A stretch of DNA of 41,919 bases from SAT2750 sp964476375 (GTDB lineage Bacteria; Planctomycetota; Planctomycetia; Pirellulales; Pirellulaceae): contig CAYYZW010000341.1 in assembly GCA_964476375.1 (NCBI GenBank), positions 1-41,919 on the forward strand, read 5' to 3'. The position numbers and the translations under genes are program-made. This document shows positions 23,785 to 32,617 of this stretch, in pieces (the first letter of the stretch is position 1; the number at the start of each line of letters is the position of its first letter). The notes beneath the pieces are model-generated. The model saw only the letters and a program-made list of their open reading frames with translations, made no database searches and was not told the origin of the DNA.

Positions 23785-24663
23785 ATGTGGCGATTAACCC
23801 GAACAAGTGCAACACGATGCGGGATCCTGCTCGCACTGCTTCTCCTTCCTTCAGCTGCAACCGCTGCAGAGAAGGAGGCACGTGCCGCCATCAAGAAGAT
23901 CGGTGGCACAGTCCGCCTGGTGGCGGGGAACCGCCAGGAATGGAAGGTTGAATTCCACCTCGGTGGCCAGCAACTGACCGACAAGGATCTCGCCCAGGTT
24001 ACGATGCTGGAGAATATCGCCTCGCTGAACCTGCGCGATACCAGGATCACCAGCGATGGCCTGGTACACCTCAAAGGCCTGACCAAACTCGAGTGGCTTC
24101 ATCTCGAGCGCACCGATATCGGTGACGAGGGGATTGGAAACCTGGCAGGCCTGGTCAACCTCGAGTATCTCAATCTTTATGGCACCCGGATTACCGACAG
24201 GTCACTGGACCAGCTCTCCGGACTGAAGAATCTCAAGCGACTCTATGTCTGGAAAACCGGTGTGACGGACGAGGGAGTGGCCCGAATTGAAAAGGCGCTG
24301 CCCAACCTGAAGGTGATCCGGGGAGTGGACCTCAGCAGCCTGCCGGCGAGCGAGCCAAGCGAGCCAGAAAAACCGGGCACGCCGATCAAGTGGATCCCGG
24401 CCAGTACAGCCGGGGATGCTCCCAAGTCAGAAAACGGTGACAACACGGAAGTTGTGTTCGAGAACAAGTCGAATCGCAAGGTAAAGATCTACTGGGTCAG
24501 CTATGGGAACGAACTGAAACTCTACGGGGAACTCGAGCCGGGCAAAACCCGCCGCCAGAATACTTTTGCCAATAATTCCTGGCTGATCACGGACAAGGAT
24601 GACAAGCCGCTGGGTTACTTCATCGTTGGCCCAGAAAAAGCACTTGCTGTTATTCCAAAATAA
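23785..24663 (+). CDS. Exported leucine-rich-repeat protein with C-terminal VHL-beta-like domain
   Basis: The ATG at 23785 gives 292 residues with a signal peptide (1-28). Residues 60-180 hold about four LRRs of the cysteine-free bacterial type (IASLNLRDTRITSDGLVHL, LEWLHLERTDIGDEGI, LEYLNLYGTRITDRSL, LKRLYVWKTGVTDEGV). A Ser/Pro/Glu linker (184-221) leads to residues 222-292. These align without gaps across the core with human pVHL beta domain: VVFENKSNRKVKIYW, then LYGELEPGKTRRQNTF and WLITD. The equivalents of human Y98 and W117 are Y247 and W266; S111 is T260 and H115 is N264. A protein- or peptide-binding role outside the cytoplasm is inferred. The gene is 22 bases upstream of the DUF1592-type gene. 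Confidence 0.85.
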   Translation: MWRLTRTSATRCGILLALLLLPSAATAAEKEARAAIKKIGGTVRLVAGNRQEWKVEFHLGGQQLTDKDLAQVTMLENIASLNLRDTRITSDGLVHLKGLTKLEWLHLERTDIGDEGIGNLAGLVNLEYLNLYGTRITDRSLDQLSGLKNLKRLYVWKTGVTDEGVARIEKALPNLKVIRGVDLSSLPASEPSEPEKPGTPIKWIPASTAGDAPKSENGDNTEVVFENKSNRKVKIYWVSYGNELKLYGELEPGKTRRQNTFANNSWLITDKDDKPLGYFIVGPEKALAVIPK

Positions 24664-24685
24664 TCCCTGTCCTGTCAGGCATGGC

Positions 24686-27600
24686 ATGCTCTCCAAGAAC
24701 CATTCTCGAAACCTGCTGTCGGTTCTCCTGGCGGCACCGGTGATTTTCCTGGCTCTCGTCTCCGATCCGGCAGCTGGCCAGGAAAAGCCCGAGCTCAATA
24801 TTCCGGAGGCTGCCCGCAAGACGCCGGAAGAACGATCCTTCAAGAAGAAAATCGAGCCGCTGCTGGAAAAGTACTGCTTCCGTTGCCATCACGCCAAGAA
24901 GATGGAGTCGGGCATTCGTGTTGATCACCTTGATGGCACGATGGAGAACAACCGGCTCTTTCTCTGGAAGGAAATCCGGGGGCAAATTGACGAGCAGAAA
25001 ATGCCCCCGGAAGACGAGTTGCAGCCGGCCGACCAGGAACGGGCACTGCTGGACAGCTGGATCGAACAGGCGACGAATGCGGCCCTGGCACGTGACCGGG
25101 AAAAAAACGGCTCGATCAGGCGGCTCACCGTGTCCCAGTATCGGAACACGCTTCGGGACCTGCTGGGACTCGAGGAGGATCTTTCTGATATTCTTCCCCC
25201 GGACGCGGTCTCCCGGGATGGTTTCGTGAATAACGAGCAGACGCTGCTGCTGTCTCCGCTGCTGCTGGAATCCTACTTTTCAATCGCGGAAAAAGCCCTC
25301 GACCTTTGTATCGTGGATGAGTCGTCACGGCCCGTGATCCAGAAATTTCGCGTGGACCTGGGGGAAGCACTCAACCCGCACCCCTTCCCTGACAAGCTGA
25401 TCCTGGGTGCCAACAATCACCTGCTGGAAAATGATGACTTTGTGATCACCCAGCCCCGGCCGGACAAGCCATTCGATTTTGAACCCTTTGCCATGCAGAC
25501 GAAGTTTCGTTTCATCGAGGGGTACCAGGGTAATGACACGGTACGGGGATGGAGGGAGTACGACAGCATCTACCATGCGATTTTTGCCTGCATGCGAGGC
25601 AATCCGGGGTATCCCAAGGGGCTGCCGTACCAGACTGTTCCCCAGGGATTGGTCCTCAGGCCTGCAATCCCCAGTGCCGAGATGTTCCAGGTGGAAAGTA
25701 CCTACGGGCCGAAGGCAAATTTCAAGATCTCCCTGCGCCAGCTCCCCGAGCAGGGAAACTTTCGTGTCACGGTCGGGGCAGCACGTTATGACGATGGGCT
25801 GCTGCTTGACCCTGCGACAGGTGTCCAGACACAACCTGGCGAGGGAGCCATCACGGTCACCGATCCGGCACAAGCACAAACCGTCACCATTGAGAAAGCG
25901 GGCATCTACCAGGCAGACGTGCACTTTGATCTCTCTCCAGGTACTACCATCTCACCGGATGCTTCCAGGCTGACCGAAAACCTGGTCGGCCACTGGCCAC
26001 TTGACGGCCACGCGATCGGAAATCCCAAACGCCAGGAACTCACCGGCCGCCTGGAAGGCGACGCCAGCTATATCGACTCCCCCTTTGGCAAGGCCCTTTC
26101 GCTCGATGGGGACGGTGATTCGGTGATTGTCGATCGGGATGATTCGATGAACGTGGGAACCGGAGAATACACGGTGGCGGCATGGATCCATCCTCGCGAG
26201 CTCCGGCAGGGAGGCATTGTCTGCCTTGGCAAGTACAACTGGACCCACGGCTGGTATTTCGATATGCCAAACAACCAGGGTGTGCTGCGAATAGAAACCG
26301 TCAACCCGGCCAATGTCTCCAACGGCACTGTCGCCTCGCGGCCGGGCGTGATTCGCGTCAACCGCTGGCAACATGTGGCAGCGGTCGTCCGCCGCGCCCC
26401 GAAGGAGACTCGCCTCTACGTCAACGGTTACCAGGTCGCAAGCGGCAGTGTGGCAGCGACGAACCTGGACAACCCCAACATCCACATGTACATCGGCCGG
26501 ATCCAGGATTCGGCACTCTTCAAGGGTGAGATCGATGAAGTCCGTTTTTACCGCCGTGCCCTGGAGGCAGCAGAAATCCAGGCCCTGCTTGAGCCAGGTC
26601 AGCAGTTCATCCAACCTCCTCCACCCGAGAAGCCACAGAACCTGACTCTCAAGCTGGCAGACCGACAATTCTCCGCGACTCTTCACCAACCTGCCTTCCT
26701 GGCGGTCAGGCTCCCAGCCGGACCAGTCGAGGTAAGGACTCTCTACGGCGGCGGCACAAAAATCCAGCGACTGGTCCTCAGTCCTCTTGTCGAGAGTAAC
26801 GACATTGCCAGGCAATTTGCACGCTTCGAACGCCGATCGCCTCGTGTTGGAGTGCATATCGGACTGCGCCGTGATTGTGGCAGCACCCTGGCTCCGGTCG
26901 GCCAGCCCCAGGTGGTCAAGGAAACAGGCCTTCATGAGTTTGTCTTCGAGGGCGCAATCAATGACTTCCCCAGCCCCGATGTCGAGAAGGACAACGTCAA
27001 CTACCTGGCCGGGGTTCGTGAGATCGGGGTTCGCAGTGAGTATACGGACGGCCGTGACATGCCCCGCCTGCTGGTCCGTTCGGTCGAGTTCGAGGGCCCC
27101 TTTTACGAGAGCTGGCCCCCGGCCACCCATCGGAATATTTTTATTGACTCTGGCAACAGGGATGATCCGGCACACTATGCAGGAGAGGTGATTCGCTCCT
27201 TTGCCACCCGTGCTTTCCGGCGACCGATCAGCCAGGAGGAAGAATCCTCGCTGATGACAGTCTGGGAAAGTGCTTTTGCCCGGCAGGGCGACTTCCAGCA
27301 AAGCATCAAGGATACCCTGCTCGTGGTTCTTACCTCGCCCCAGTTCCTGTTCATGATCGAGAACAGCAAGAGCCCCAGGCCGGAGAACCTGGATTCCTAC
27401 GAACTGTCCTCCAAGCTCTCCTACTTTCTCTGGAACACGGCCCCCGACGAGAGACTCCTGGAACTGGCCTCGACCAAAACCCTTCACAGATCCCTGGATG
27501 CCGAGATTAAGCGAATGGTCCAGGACCCGCGCTTCGGCCAGTTTGCCAGTGAGTTCGCCTCCCAGTGGCTGAGCCTGGACAAGTTCGATGTCGTCGAGAT

Positions 27601-28378
27601 CGATCGAAAGCGATACCCGACCCTGACACGTGACACCCGTCTCCAGCTTCGGCAGGAACCGGTCCGCTTTCTCGAGTACCTGGTCAAGGAAGATCTGCCT
27701 CTTCGAAACCTGGTGCAATCCGAGTTCATCATGGCCAACGAGGTGGTTGCCAGCTATTACGGACTGGCCGAGCGGACCGAGAGTGGTTTTGACTTTGTCC
27801 CCATTGCCCACCAGGATCCAGACATGGGAGGCGTGCTTTCCCATGCCGCCATCCTGGCCGGGCTGTCCAATGGTCGGGAATCCAACCCCGTCAAGCGAGG
27901 TGCCTGGCTGGCCCGCAAGATCATCGCCGAGCCTCCCGACGATCCGCCGCCAAATGTGCCGGAACTCTCGGAAGATACCGCCAGCCTGTCGTTGCTTGAA
28001 CGGCTGGAAGTTCATCGCAACCAGAAAGGATGCGTCACGTGTCATGCGGGCATCGACCCCTGGGGAATCCCCTTCGAGACACTCAGTGCGGGCGGGCTGC
28101 CCAAGAAAGAGGGGGAAATCGAGTCGAATTCCACCCTGCCAGACGGGACGGAAATCAAAGATCTCAATGCGCTGAAGGAATACCTGGTCAATGACCGAAT
28201 AGATAAAGTGGCCTTCAGTTATATGAAACACCTGGCAAGTTATGCCATTGGCCGCAGTCTGCGTTACAATGAGCTTGTCTACCTGGAAGAAAAAGGAATA
28301 GAACTACGTCAGGATGATTACCGCATGCAGGCGATGCTGCGGTTTATCATCAAGAGCGACCTGTTCCTGAAGAAATAG
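24686..28378 (+). CDS. DUF1592-type c-type cytochrome protein (PSCyt1-like, DUF1587, LamG, DUF1592, DUF1588, DUF1585)
   Basis: Started at the ATG at 24686 the protein has 1230 residues with a signal peptide (about 1-31). A heme motif C64-F-R-C67-H68 opens the PSCyt1-like domain. DUF1587 follows (RRLTVSQYRNTLRDLLGL). At about 430-640 a LamG/concanavalin domain is inserted (LVGHWPLDGHA, GKALSLDGDGDSVIV, EYTVAAWIHP, ALFKGEIDEVRFYRRAL). Then come DUF1595/DUF1592 (FATRAFRRPISQEEE, LTSPQFLFMIE, SSKLSYFLWNTAPDE), DUF1588 (MANEVVASYYGL, SNPVKRGAWLARKII, second heme motif CVTCH in GCVTCHAGIDPWG) and DUF1585 at the end (ASYAIGRSLRYNE). The function of the family is unknown; it is exported and likely binds two hemes. 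The DUF1552 gene follows directly, its usual partner. Confidence 0.92.
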   Translation: MLSKNHSRNLLSVLLAAPVIFLALVSDPAAGQEKPELNIPEAARKTPEERSFKKKIEPLLEKYCFRCHHAKKMESGIRVDHLDGTMENNRLFLWKEIRGQIDEQKMPPEDELQPADQERALLDSWIEQATNAALARDREKNGSIRRLTVSQYRNTLRDLLGLEEDLSDILPPDAVSRDGFVNNEQTLLLSPLLLESYFSIAEKALDLCIVDESSRPVIQKFRVDLGEALNPHPFPDKLILGANNHLLENDDFVITQPRPDKPFDFEPFAMQTKFRFIEGYQGNDTVRGWREYDSIYHAIFACMRGNPGYPKGLPYQTVPQGLVLRPAIPSAEMFQVESTYGPKANFKISLRQLPEQGNFRVTVGAARYDDGLLLDPATGVQTQPGEGAITVTDPAQAQTVTIEKAGIYQADVHFDLSPGTTISPDASRLTENLVGHWPLDGHAIGNPKRQELTGRLEGDASYIDSPFGKALSLDGDGDSVIVDRDDSMNVGTGEYTVAAWIHPRELRQGGIVCLGKYNWTHGWYFDMPNNQGVLRIETVNPANVSNGTVASRPGVIRVNRWQHVAAVVRRAPKETRLYVNGYQVASGSVAATNLDNPNIHMYIGRIQDSALFKGEIDEVRFYRRALEAAEIQALLEPGQQFIQPPPPEKPQNLTLKLADRQFSATLHQPAFLAVRLPAGPVEVRTLYGGGTKIQRLVLSPLVESNDIARQFARFERRSPRVGVHIGLRRDCGSTLAPVGQPQVVKETGLHEFVFEGAINDFPSPDVEKDNVNYLAGVREIGVRSEYTDGRDMPRLLVRSVEFEGPFYESWPPATHRNIFIDSGNRDDPAHYAGEVIRSFATRAFRRPISQEEESSLMTVWESAFARQGDFQQSIKDTLLVVLTSPQFLFMIENSKSPRPENLDSYELSSKLSYFLWNTAPDERLLELASTKTLHRSLDAEIKRMVQDPRFGQFASEFASQWLSLDKFDVVEIDRKRYPTLTRDTRLQLRQEPVRFLEYLVKEDLPLRNLVQSEFIMANEVVASYYGLAERTESGFDFVPIAHQDPDMGGVLSHAAILAGLSNGRESNPVKRGAWLARKIIAEPPDDPPPNVPELSEDTASLSLLERLEVHRNQKGCVTCHAGIDPWGIPFETLSAGGLPKKEGEIESNSTLPDGTEIKDLNALKEYLVNDRIDKVAFSYMKHLASYAIGRSLRYNELVYLEEKGIELRQDDYRMQAMLRFIIKSDLFLKK

Positions 28379-28414
28379 AGTTCTCGTTATCGACCCTGGA
28401 GATGAAATCTGCCC

Positions 28415-29746
28415 ATGGCCATGACAGCCAAGCTCGATCGACGTTCTGTCCTCAAGGGAATTGCTGGCGCCACGCTGGTTCTGCCGATCCTCGAAGCGAT
28501 GGGAGAAGAGGTCGCCTCGCACACGCCTCGCCGCTTCTGTGCGCTTTACACGGCAAACGGCATGTCGCTGCCCAAACCGGAACACGGAATCAACGAGTGG
28601 AGCTGGTTCCCGACGATCGAGGGACGGGAATTCAAGTTTGGTAAATCGACCGAGCCCCTCAGCCCCTTCCGCAAGCAGCTCAGTTTCATGGGAGGCCTTT
28701 ACCATCCGAGTGGCCCCAAGGCGGATCCGCATATCTGCTCGGACATGTGGCTGACCGGTGCCCCGCTCCACAATCCCACCCGAAAAACTTTTAACTCTGT
28801 GGCACTTGACCAGGTCGTGGCCCAGCACACCAAGCAGTATTGCCGCCAGCCATCGTTGGTGATGTCGATCGACGCGGGCGTTGGCTTCCTCTCGCGAACC
28901 GGGACAATCTCCTATAACACCGAGGGAAAACCGATCCCGGCGGAAAACAATCCCCGCCAGATCTTCGATCGCCTCTTCCGGGGCAGCCAATCCACGCTGG
29001 AAGAAGAACGGGAGAAGCTGAAAAAGCGTATCACGCTGGTTGACGCCGTTCTCGAGAATGCCCGTTCGCTGAACCGGCGGCTGGGCCGCAGCGACCGGGA
29101 AAAGATGGACCAGTACCTGACCTCGCTCAACGAGGTCGAGGCGCGGCTGATTGCCTCGGAGAAGTGGATTGATATCCCGATCAAGGATCAGGATTACTCG
29201 CATCTGAACCTGGATGCCACGAGCGAGGGGGAACCGGCCGAGTATTACCGCAACATGTTCGACCTGATCGCGCTGGCATTCGACGCGGATATCACGCGCT
29301 CGGTGGCCTTCATGCTCAATCGGGAGGACGGCATGGGGATCAGTGATACCTTCCCACTGAAGCTGGGCATGACACAGACGCACCACAGCCTCTCCCATGC
29401 CTATGACAAGAACGGCCAGACGGCATTTGCCAAGTACGACAAGTTCCTGAGCGAGCAGCTCGCCTACTTCTTCGGCCGCCTGCAGGAGTTCAAGGACACC
29501 AACGGTACCGTGCTGGATAACAGCATCGTGCTCTACGGGAGCGGCTGCAGTACCACCCATAACCCCCGCAACCTGCCGACGATGGTTGCGGGTGGAACAA
29601 ACATGGGACTCAAGCATGGCACCTACTGGCGCAGCGGCGAGACGCCGATGTCGAACATGTACCTCAGCATCCTGCATTCTCTGGGGATCGAGGTCGACTC
29701 CTTTGCCGATAGCAGCGGTACGCTGAGTGATTCGATTTTCGCTTGA
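28415..29746 (+). CDS. DUF1552 family protein, Tat-exported
   Basis: This 443-residue protein has a twin-arginine signal (KLDRRSVLKGIAGATLVLPIL, R9-R10). Family patterns are RFCALYTANGMSLP, SFMGGLYHP, HICSDMWLTGAP, SLVMSIDAG, DRLFRGSQSTLEEE, a helical stretch around 190-245 (EREKLKKRITLVDAVL, DREKMDQYLTSLNEVEARL), and GSGCSTTHNPRNLPTMVAGG. DUF1552 belongs with DUF1501 in the sulfatase/phosphatase-like fold and almost always sits next to a DUF1592-type gene, as here with 36 bases between. GGAGATG precedes the start by about 13 bases. No catalytic function is established. Confidence 0.92.
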   Translation: MAMTAKLDRRSVLKGIAGATLVLPILEAMGEEVASHTPRRFCALYTANGMSLPKPEHGINEWSWFPTIEGREFKFGKSTEPLSPFRKQLSFMGGLYHPSGPKADPHICSDMWLTGAPLHNPTRKTFNSVALDQVVAQHTKQYCRQPSLVMSIDAGVGFLSRTGTISYNTEGKPIPAENNPRQIFDRLFRGSQSTLEEEREKLKKRITLVDAVLENARSLNRRLGRSDREKMDQYLTSLNEVEARLIASEKWIDIPIKDQDYSHLNLDATSEGEPAEYYRNMFDLIALAFDADITRSVAFMLNREDGMGISDTFPLKLGMTQTHHSLSHAYDKNGQTAFAKYDKFLSEQLAYFFGRLQEFKDTNGTVLDNSIVLYGSGCSTTHNPRNLPTMVAGGTNMGLKHGTYWRSGETPMSNMYLSILHSLGIEVDSFADSSGTLSDSIFA

Positions 29747-29772
29747 GAGAAACCGGTTCCGATTCACACGCC

Positions 29773-30663
29773 ATGTACCGTACGACCCTAGCTCTTGGTG
29801 CCTCCCTGTTTTTCGCCCTGTCCAGTGCGAGTGCCCAGGAGACGGGAACGGTGGTCAAGAATATTGAGTTTGCCAACGTCGATGGACAGAGCCTCAAGCT
29901 GGACCTTTACCTGCCTGCGAATCCGAAAGGATCTGGCCTGGTTGTCTGGATTCATGGCGGTGGCTGGCGGGCAGGTTCCAAGAATGCCTGCTACATCTCC
30001 TGGCTGTCCCAGTACGGTTACACGGTAGCAAGTATTTCCTATCGATTCACCGACGTCGCCCGGTTTCCCGCCCAGCTTCATGACTGCAAGGGAGCGGTCC
30101 GCTGGTTGCGAGCCCATGCCGGGAACTATGGTTACCAGGCCGATCGGATTGCCGTCTCCGGGGCCAGTGCGGGAGGACACCTGGCCGCGCTGATGGGAAC
30201 CACCGGTGGCGTCAAGAAGCTCGAGGGAACGGTTGGTGGATATCTTGACCAGTCCTCACGGGTCCAGGCCGTTGCTGATTACTATGGCGCCACCGACTTT
30301 GTGCTTCGCAGCACAACGCAACCATCGCGGGCCAACAAGGAAGGCTCGGTCGTCTATAACCTGCTGGGCGGCGGGGCAGATAAAAAGGTGAAATTGGCAA
30401 AACAGGCATCCGCGGCCTACCACGTCAGTAAGGATGACCCGCCCTTTTTGATTTTCCATGGGGACATGGACAAGACAGTCCTGCTGGACCAGTCCCAGGC
30501 CATCGAGAAGGTCTACAAGCAGGCAGGCCTGCCGGTAAAACTGCATATCCTGAAAGGATCAGGGCATGGCGGAACAGAGTTTTTCACGGATGTCAACGGA
30601 AGGCATCTTTACGACTTCCTGCAGGCGAACCTGAAGGACACAGAAGTCACAACATCACCCTGA
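29773..30663 (+). CDS. Exported alpha/beta hydrolase (carboxylesterase / BD-FAE type)
   Basis: I use the ATG at 29773 (296 residues), which begins the signal peptide (1-21); a TTG at 29743 overlaps the previous stop. The fold is typical: oxyanion loop H61-GGGW, nucleophile elbow G-A-S132-A-G-G, catalytic Asp region FLIFHGDMDKTVLLDQ and catalytic His in KGSGHGG. Size and motifs fit the esterase/lipase group close to BD-FAE and acetyl-xylan or feruloyl esterases. Expected role is deacylation of an extracellular ester, possibly on glycans. It follows the DUF1552 gene by 26 bases and may share its transcript. Confidence 0.88.
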   Translation: MYRTTLALGASLFFALSSASAQETGTVVKNIEFANVDGQSLKLDLYLPANPKGSGLVVWIHGGGWRAGSKNACYISWLSQYGYTVASISYRFTDVARFPAQLHDCKGAVRWLRAHAGNYGYQADRIAVSGASAGGHLAALMGTTGGVKKLEGTVGGYLDQSSRVQAVADYYGATDFVLRSTTQPSRANKEGSVVYNLLGGGADKKVKLAKQASAAYHVSKDDPPFLIFHGDMDKTVLLDQSQAIEKVYKQAGLPVKLHILKGSGHGGTEFFTDVNGRHLYDFLQANLKDTEVTTSP

Positions 30664-30690
30664 TGCCCTCGTGGATAGAGAAATAACACA

Positions 30691-31173
30691 ATGACAAAGA
30701 CACCCCTTTTCTTGAGCTTTCTTTTCTTGACCATTCTTGGCACGGTCACCTGGACCCTGGCACCGACAGGCTCGCCAGTCCAAGCGGACGACGCCAAGAC
30801 AGCGGACAATGACATCCAGCCGGTGGATGATGACATGCACCATTTCATGGAATATGTCTTCGAGCCAAGCTACAAGCGGCTCCAAGCCGCCATGGCCGCG
30901 GAACCGTCGGACAAGCAGGCCTGGAAGAGAATCAAAGGCGATGCCCTCACGCTGGCGGAATGTGCCAACCTGCTGGCAATGCGCATGCCCAAGGAGGGCG
31001 GGTACGGCTGGAAGCCGTTTAGCCTCCAGGTGCGTGGTCATGGCAGCCAGCTCTACCAGGCCGCCAGGAAATCCGACTATCCGGCGGCCCGCAAAGCCTA
31101 CACGAGCATGCTGCAGCAATGTAACGCCTGCCACAAGAAATTTGCCGACGGCGAGCACCAGCTCACACCCTGA
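30691..31173 (+). CDS. Small exported c-type cytochrome (cytochrome c'-like, C-terminal CxxCH)
   Basis: This 160-residue protein has a signal peptide (1-32) and a single heme motif C144-N-A-C147-H148 close to the C-terminus. The region before it is predicted all-helical (DDDMHHFMEYVFEPSYKRL, AWKRIKGDALTLAECANLL, GSQLYQAARKSDYPAARKAY). Placement of the heme site in the last helix matches the four-helix cytochrome c' / c556 architecture. Likely a periplasmic electron carrier or gas-binding protein. The gene lies 27 bases after the alpha/beta hydrolase gene and ends the plus-strand run that starts at the LRR/VHL gene. Confidence 0.85.
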   Translation: MTKTPLFLSFLFLTILGTVTWTLAPTGSPVQADDAKTADNDIQPVDDDMHHFMEYVFEPSYKRLQAAMAAEPSDKQAWKRIKGDALTLAECANLLAMRMPKEGGYGWKPFSLQVRGHGSQLYQAARKSDYPAARKAYTSMLQQCNACHKKFADGEHQLTP

Positions 31174-31202
31174 GTGGATCCACCGGGTAAAAACCCTGCC
31201 GG
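31174..31202. terminator. Possible bidirectional terminator between convergent genes
   Basis: The 29-base gap between the cytochrome (plus) and the DUF1501 gene (minus) holds the perfect dyad GTGGATCCAC (31174-31183), directly followed by GGGT-AAAA-ACCC (31185-31196). Both can form hairpins. T-runs are lacking, so the assignment rests on position between convergent genes. Confidence 0.35.
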
Positions 31203-32615
31203 CTAGGCCAGGATTTCCTTGACCAGCTCACCAAACACATCGGTCAGCCGATAGTCCCGGCCGTGATGGGGGTAGGTCAAGCGTTCATGATCAATCCCCA
31301 GCAGGTGCAGCATCGTGGCATGCAGGTCGTGCAGGTGAACCCGCCCCTGGACAGGCCGGTATCCATGATCATCTGTCTCACCATGGACAAAACCGGGTTT
31401 CACCCCTCCCCCGGCCAGCAGCGTACAGAAACTTTCCTGCTGGTGTTCCCGGCCATGCTTGATAATCGGACTCTTGCCCGACAGGTCCTGGCTCCAGTAG
31501 GTCCTGCCAAACTCGCCGGAAACCATAACCAGCGTGTCCTCCAGCAGTCCACGGCGCTGGAGATCCGAAATCAACCCGCCAATCGGCCTGTCGGCGCCGG
31601 CACAGGAACCTCGCAGGGCATTATGAATATCGCCGTGATGGTCCCAGCCACCCATCGTGACCTGGACGAAACGGACTCCCGCCTCGCTCAACCGCCGGGC
31701 CATCAGGCAGGCGCGGCCGTTTCGATCGGTGGGCCCATCACCGATCCCATAAAGCTTGTGTGTTTCAGCGGTTTCCCCGGAAAGATCGACCAGCCCGGGT
31801 GCTTTCTCCTGCATACGGAAAGCCAGTTCAAAAGACTCGATGATCCCTTCCATCTGCGAGTCCGTTTTCACACGCTTCAAGAGTCGCTGGTTCATCCCCT
31901 GCAGGAAATCAAGCCGGCGGCGCTGGGACTCCGGTTTCCCGTGTGGATCACGCAAGTCAGCGATGGCTGGTTCGTTCTCGCTTCCGGGCACGCGCAGCGG
32001 CGTTCCCTGGTGAACGGCCGGCAGGAACGAGGAGCCATAGACGCGTGGGTCTCCCGGGGGGTGGACAGTGATAAAGCTTGGCAGATCCTCGTTCTCGGTG
32101 CCAAGGCCATAACTGATCCAGCTTCCCATCGACGGCCGCGCCTCGGCAATGTGGCCAGTGTGAAACTGTAATGCTGCCGGGGCATGGGCCTTGTTATCAG
32201 ACACCACGGCCCGCAGCATACACAGCTCGTCGGCCACCCCTGCCAGGTTTGGCATCAGGTCCGAGATCATCAGGCCGGATTCCCCCCGTGGCTTGACCGG
32301 AGCGACCGGCGCCATGGGCAGGAACTTTGCTACTCCCACACGAATCTGGCCATCATCTCCTACCGGGGATGTGATCGCCTTGCCATGGTTCCTGGTGATC
32401 TCGTCCTTCGGTGCAAACAGGTCACCCTGCGAGGGACCACCCGCCAGGAAAACAAAAATCATCCGCTTGGCACGAGCCGGAAAGTGAGGCGCACGAATCG
32501 CCAGTGGACCTGCACCAGCCGCTGCCTGAGACAGTATGCCACCCAGTGCCAGGCCACCAAATCCACAGGCAGCGGACTGCAGCAACTCTCGCCTCGACAA
32601 TCGTGATCGGTTCAT
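31203..32615 (-). CDS. DUF1501 family protein, Tat-exported
   Basis: This 470-residue protein starts with a twin-arginine signal (RLSRRELLQSAACGFGGLAL, R8-R9). Family patterns are RMIFVFLAGGPSQGDLFAPKD, GLMISDLMPNLAG, WISYGLGTENEDLPSFITVHP, LMARRLSEAGVRFVQV, GGWDHHGDI, TLVMVSGEFGRTYW, HDLHATMLHLLGID and the terminal YPHHGRDYRLTDVFG. Compared with the plus-strand member ending at 8107 the tail is nearly the same, so these are close paralogues. The ATG lies two bases after the stop of the upstream PSD1 gene, so the pair is translationally coupled. Biochemical role unknown. Confidence 0.93.
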   Translation of the reverse strand: MNRSRLSRRELLQSAACGFGGLALGGILSQAAAGAGPLAIRAPHFPARAKRMIFVFLAGGPSQGDLFAPKDEITRNHGKAITSPVGDDGQIRVGVAKFLPMAPVAPVKPRGESGLMISDLMPNLAGVADELCMLRAVVSDNKAHAPAALQFHTGHIAEARPSMGSWISYGLGTENEDLPSFITVHPPGDPRVYGSSFLPAVHQGTPLRVPGSENEPAIADLRDPHGKPESQRRRLDFLQGMNQRLLKRVKTDSQMEGIIESFELAFRMQEKAPGLVDLSGETAETHKLYGIGDGPTDRNGRACLMARRLSEAGVRFVQVTMGGWDHHGDIHNALRGSCAGADRPIGGLISDLQRRGLLEDTLVMVSGEFGRTYWSQDLSGKSPIIKHGREHQQESFCTLLAGGGVKPGFVHGETDDHGYRPVQGRVHLHDLHATMLHLLGIDHERLTYPHHGRDYRLTDVFGELVKEILA

Positions 32616-32617
32616 AC

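Noticed and set aside
25952..28231. Long open frame of 759 codons on the minus strand opposite the DUF1592-type gene
   Set aside because: No recognisable motif, no signal peptide or plausible start; it mirrors codon bias of the well-supported plus-strand gene. The same applies to antisense frames at 20611-22281, 28304-29767, 33314-34588, 36141-37802 and 4219-5469.
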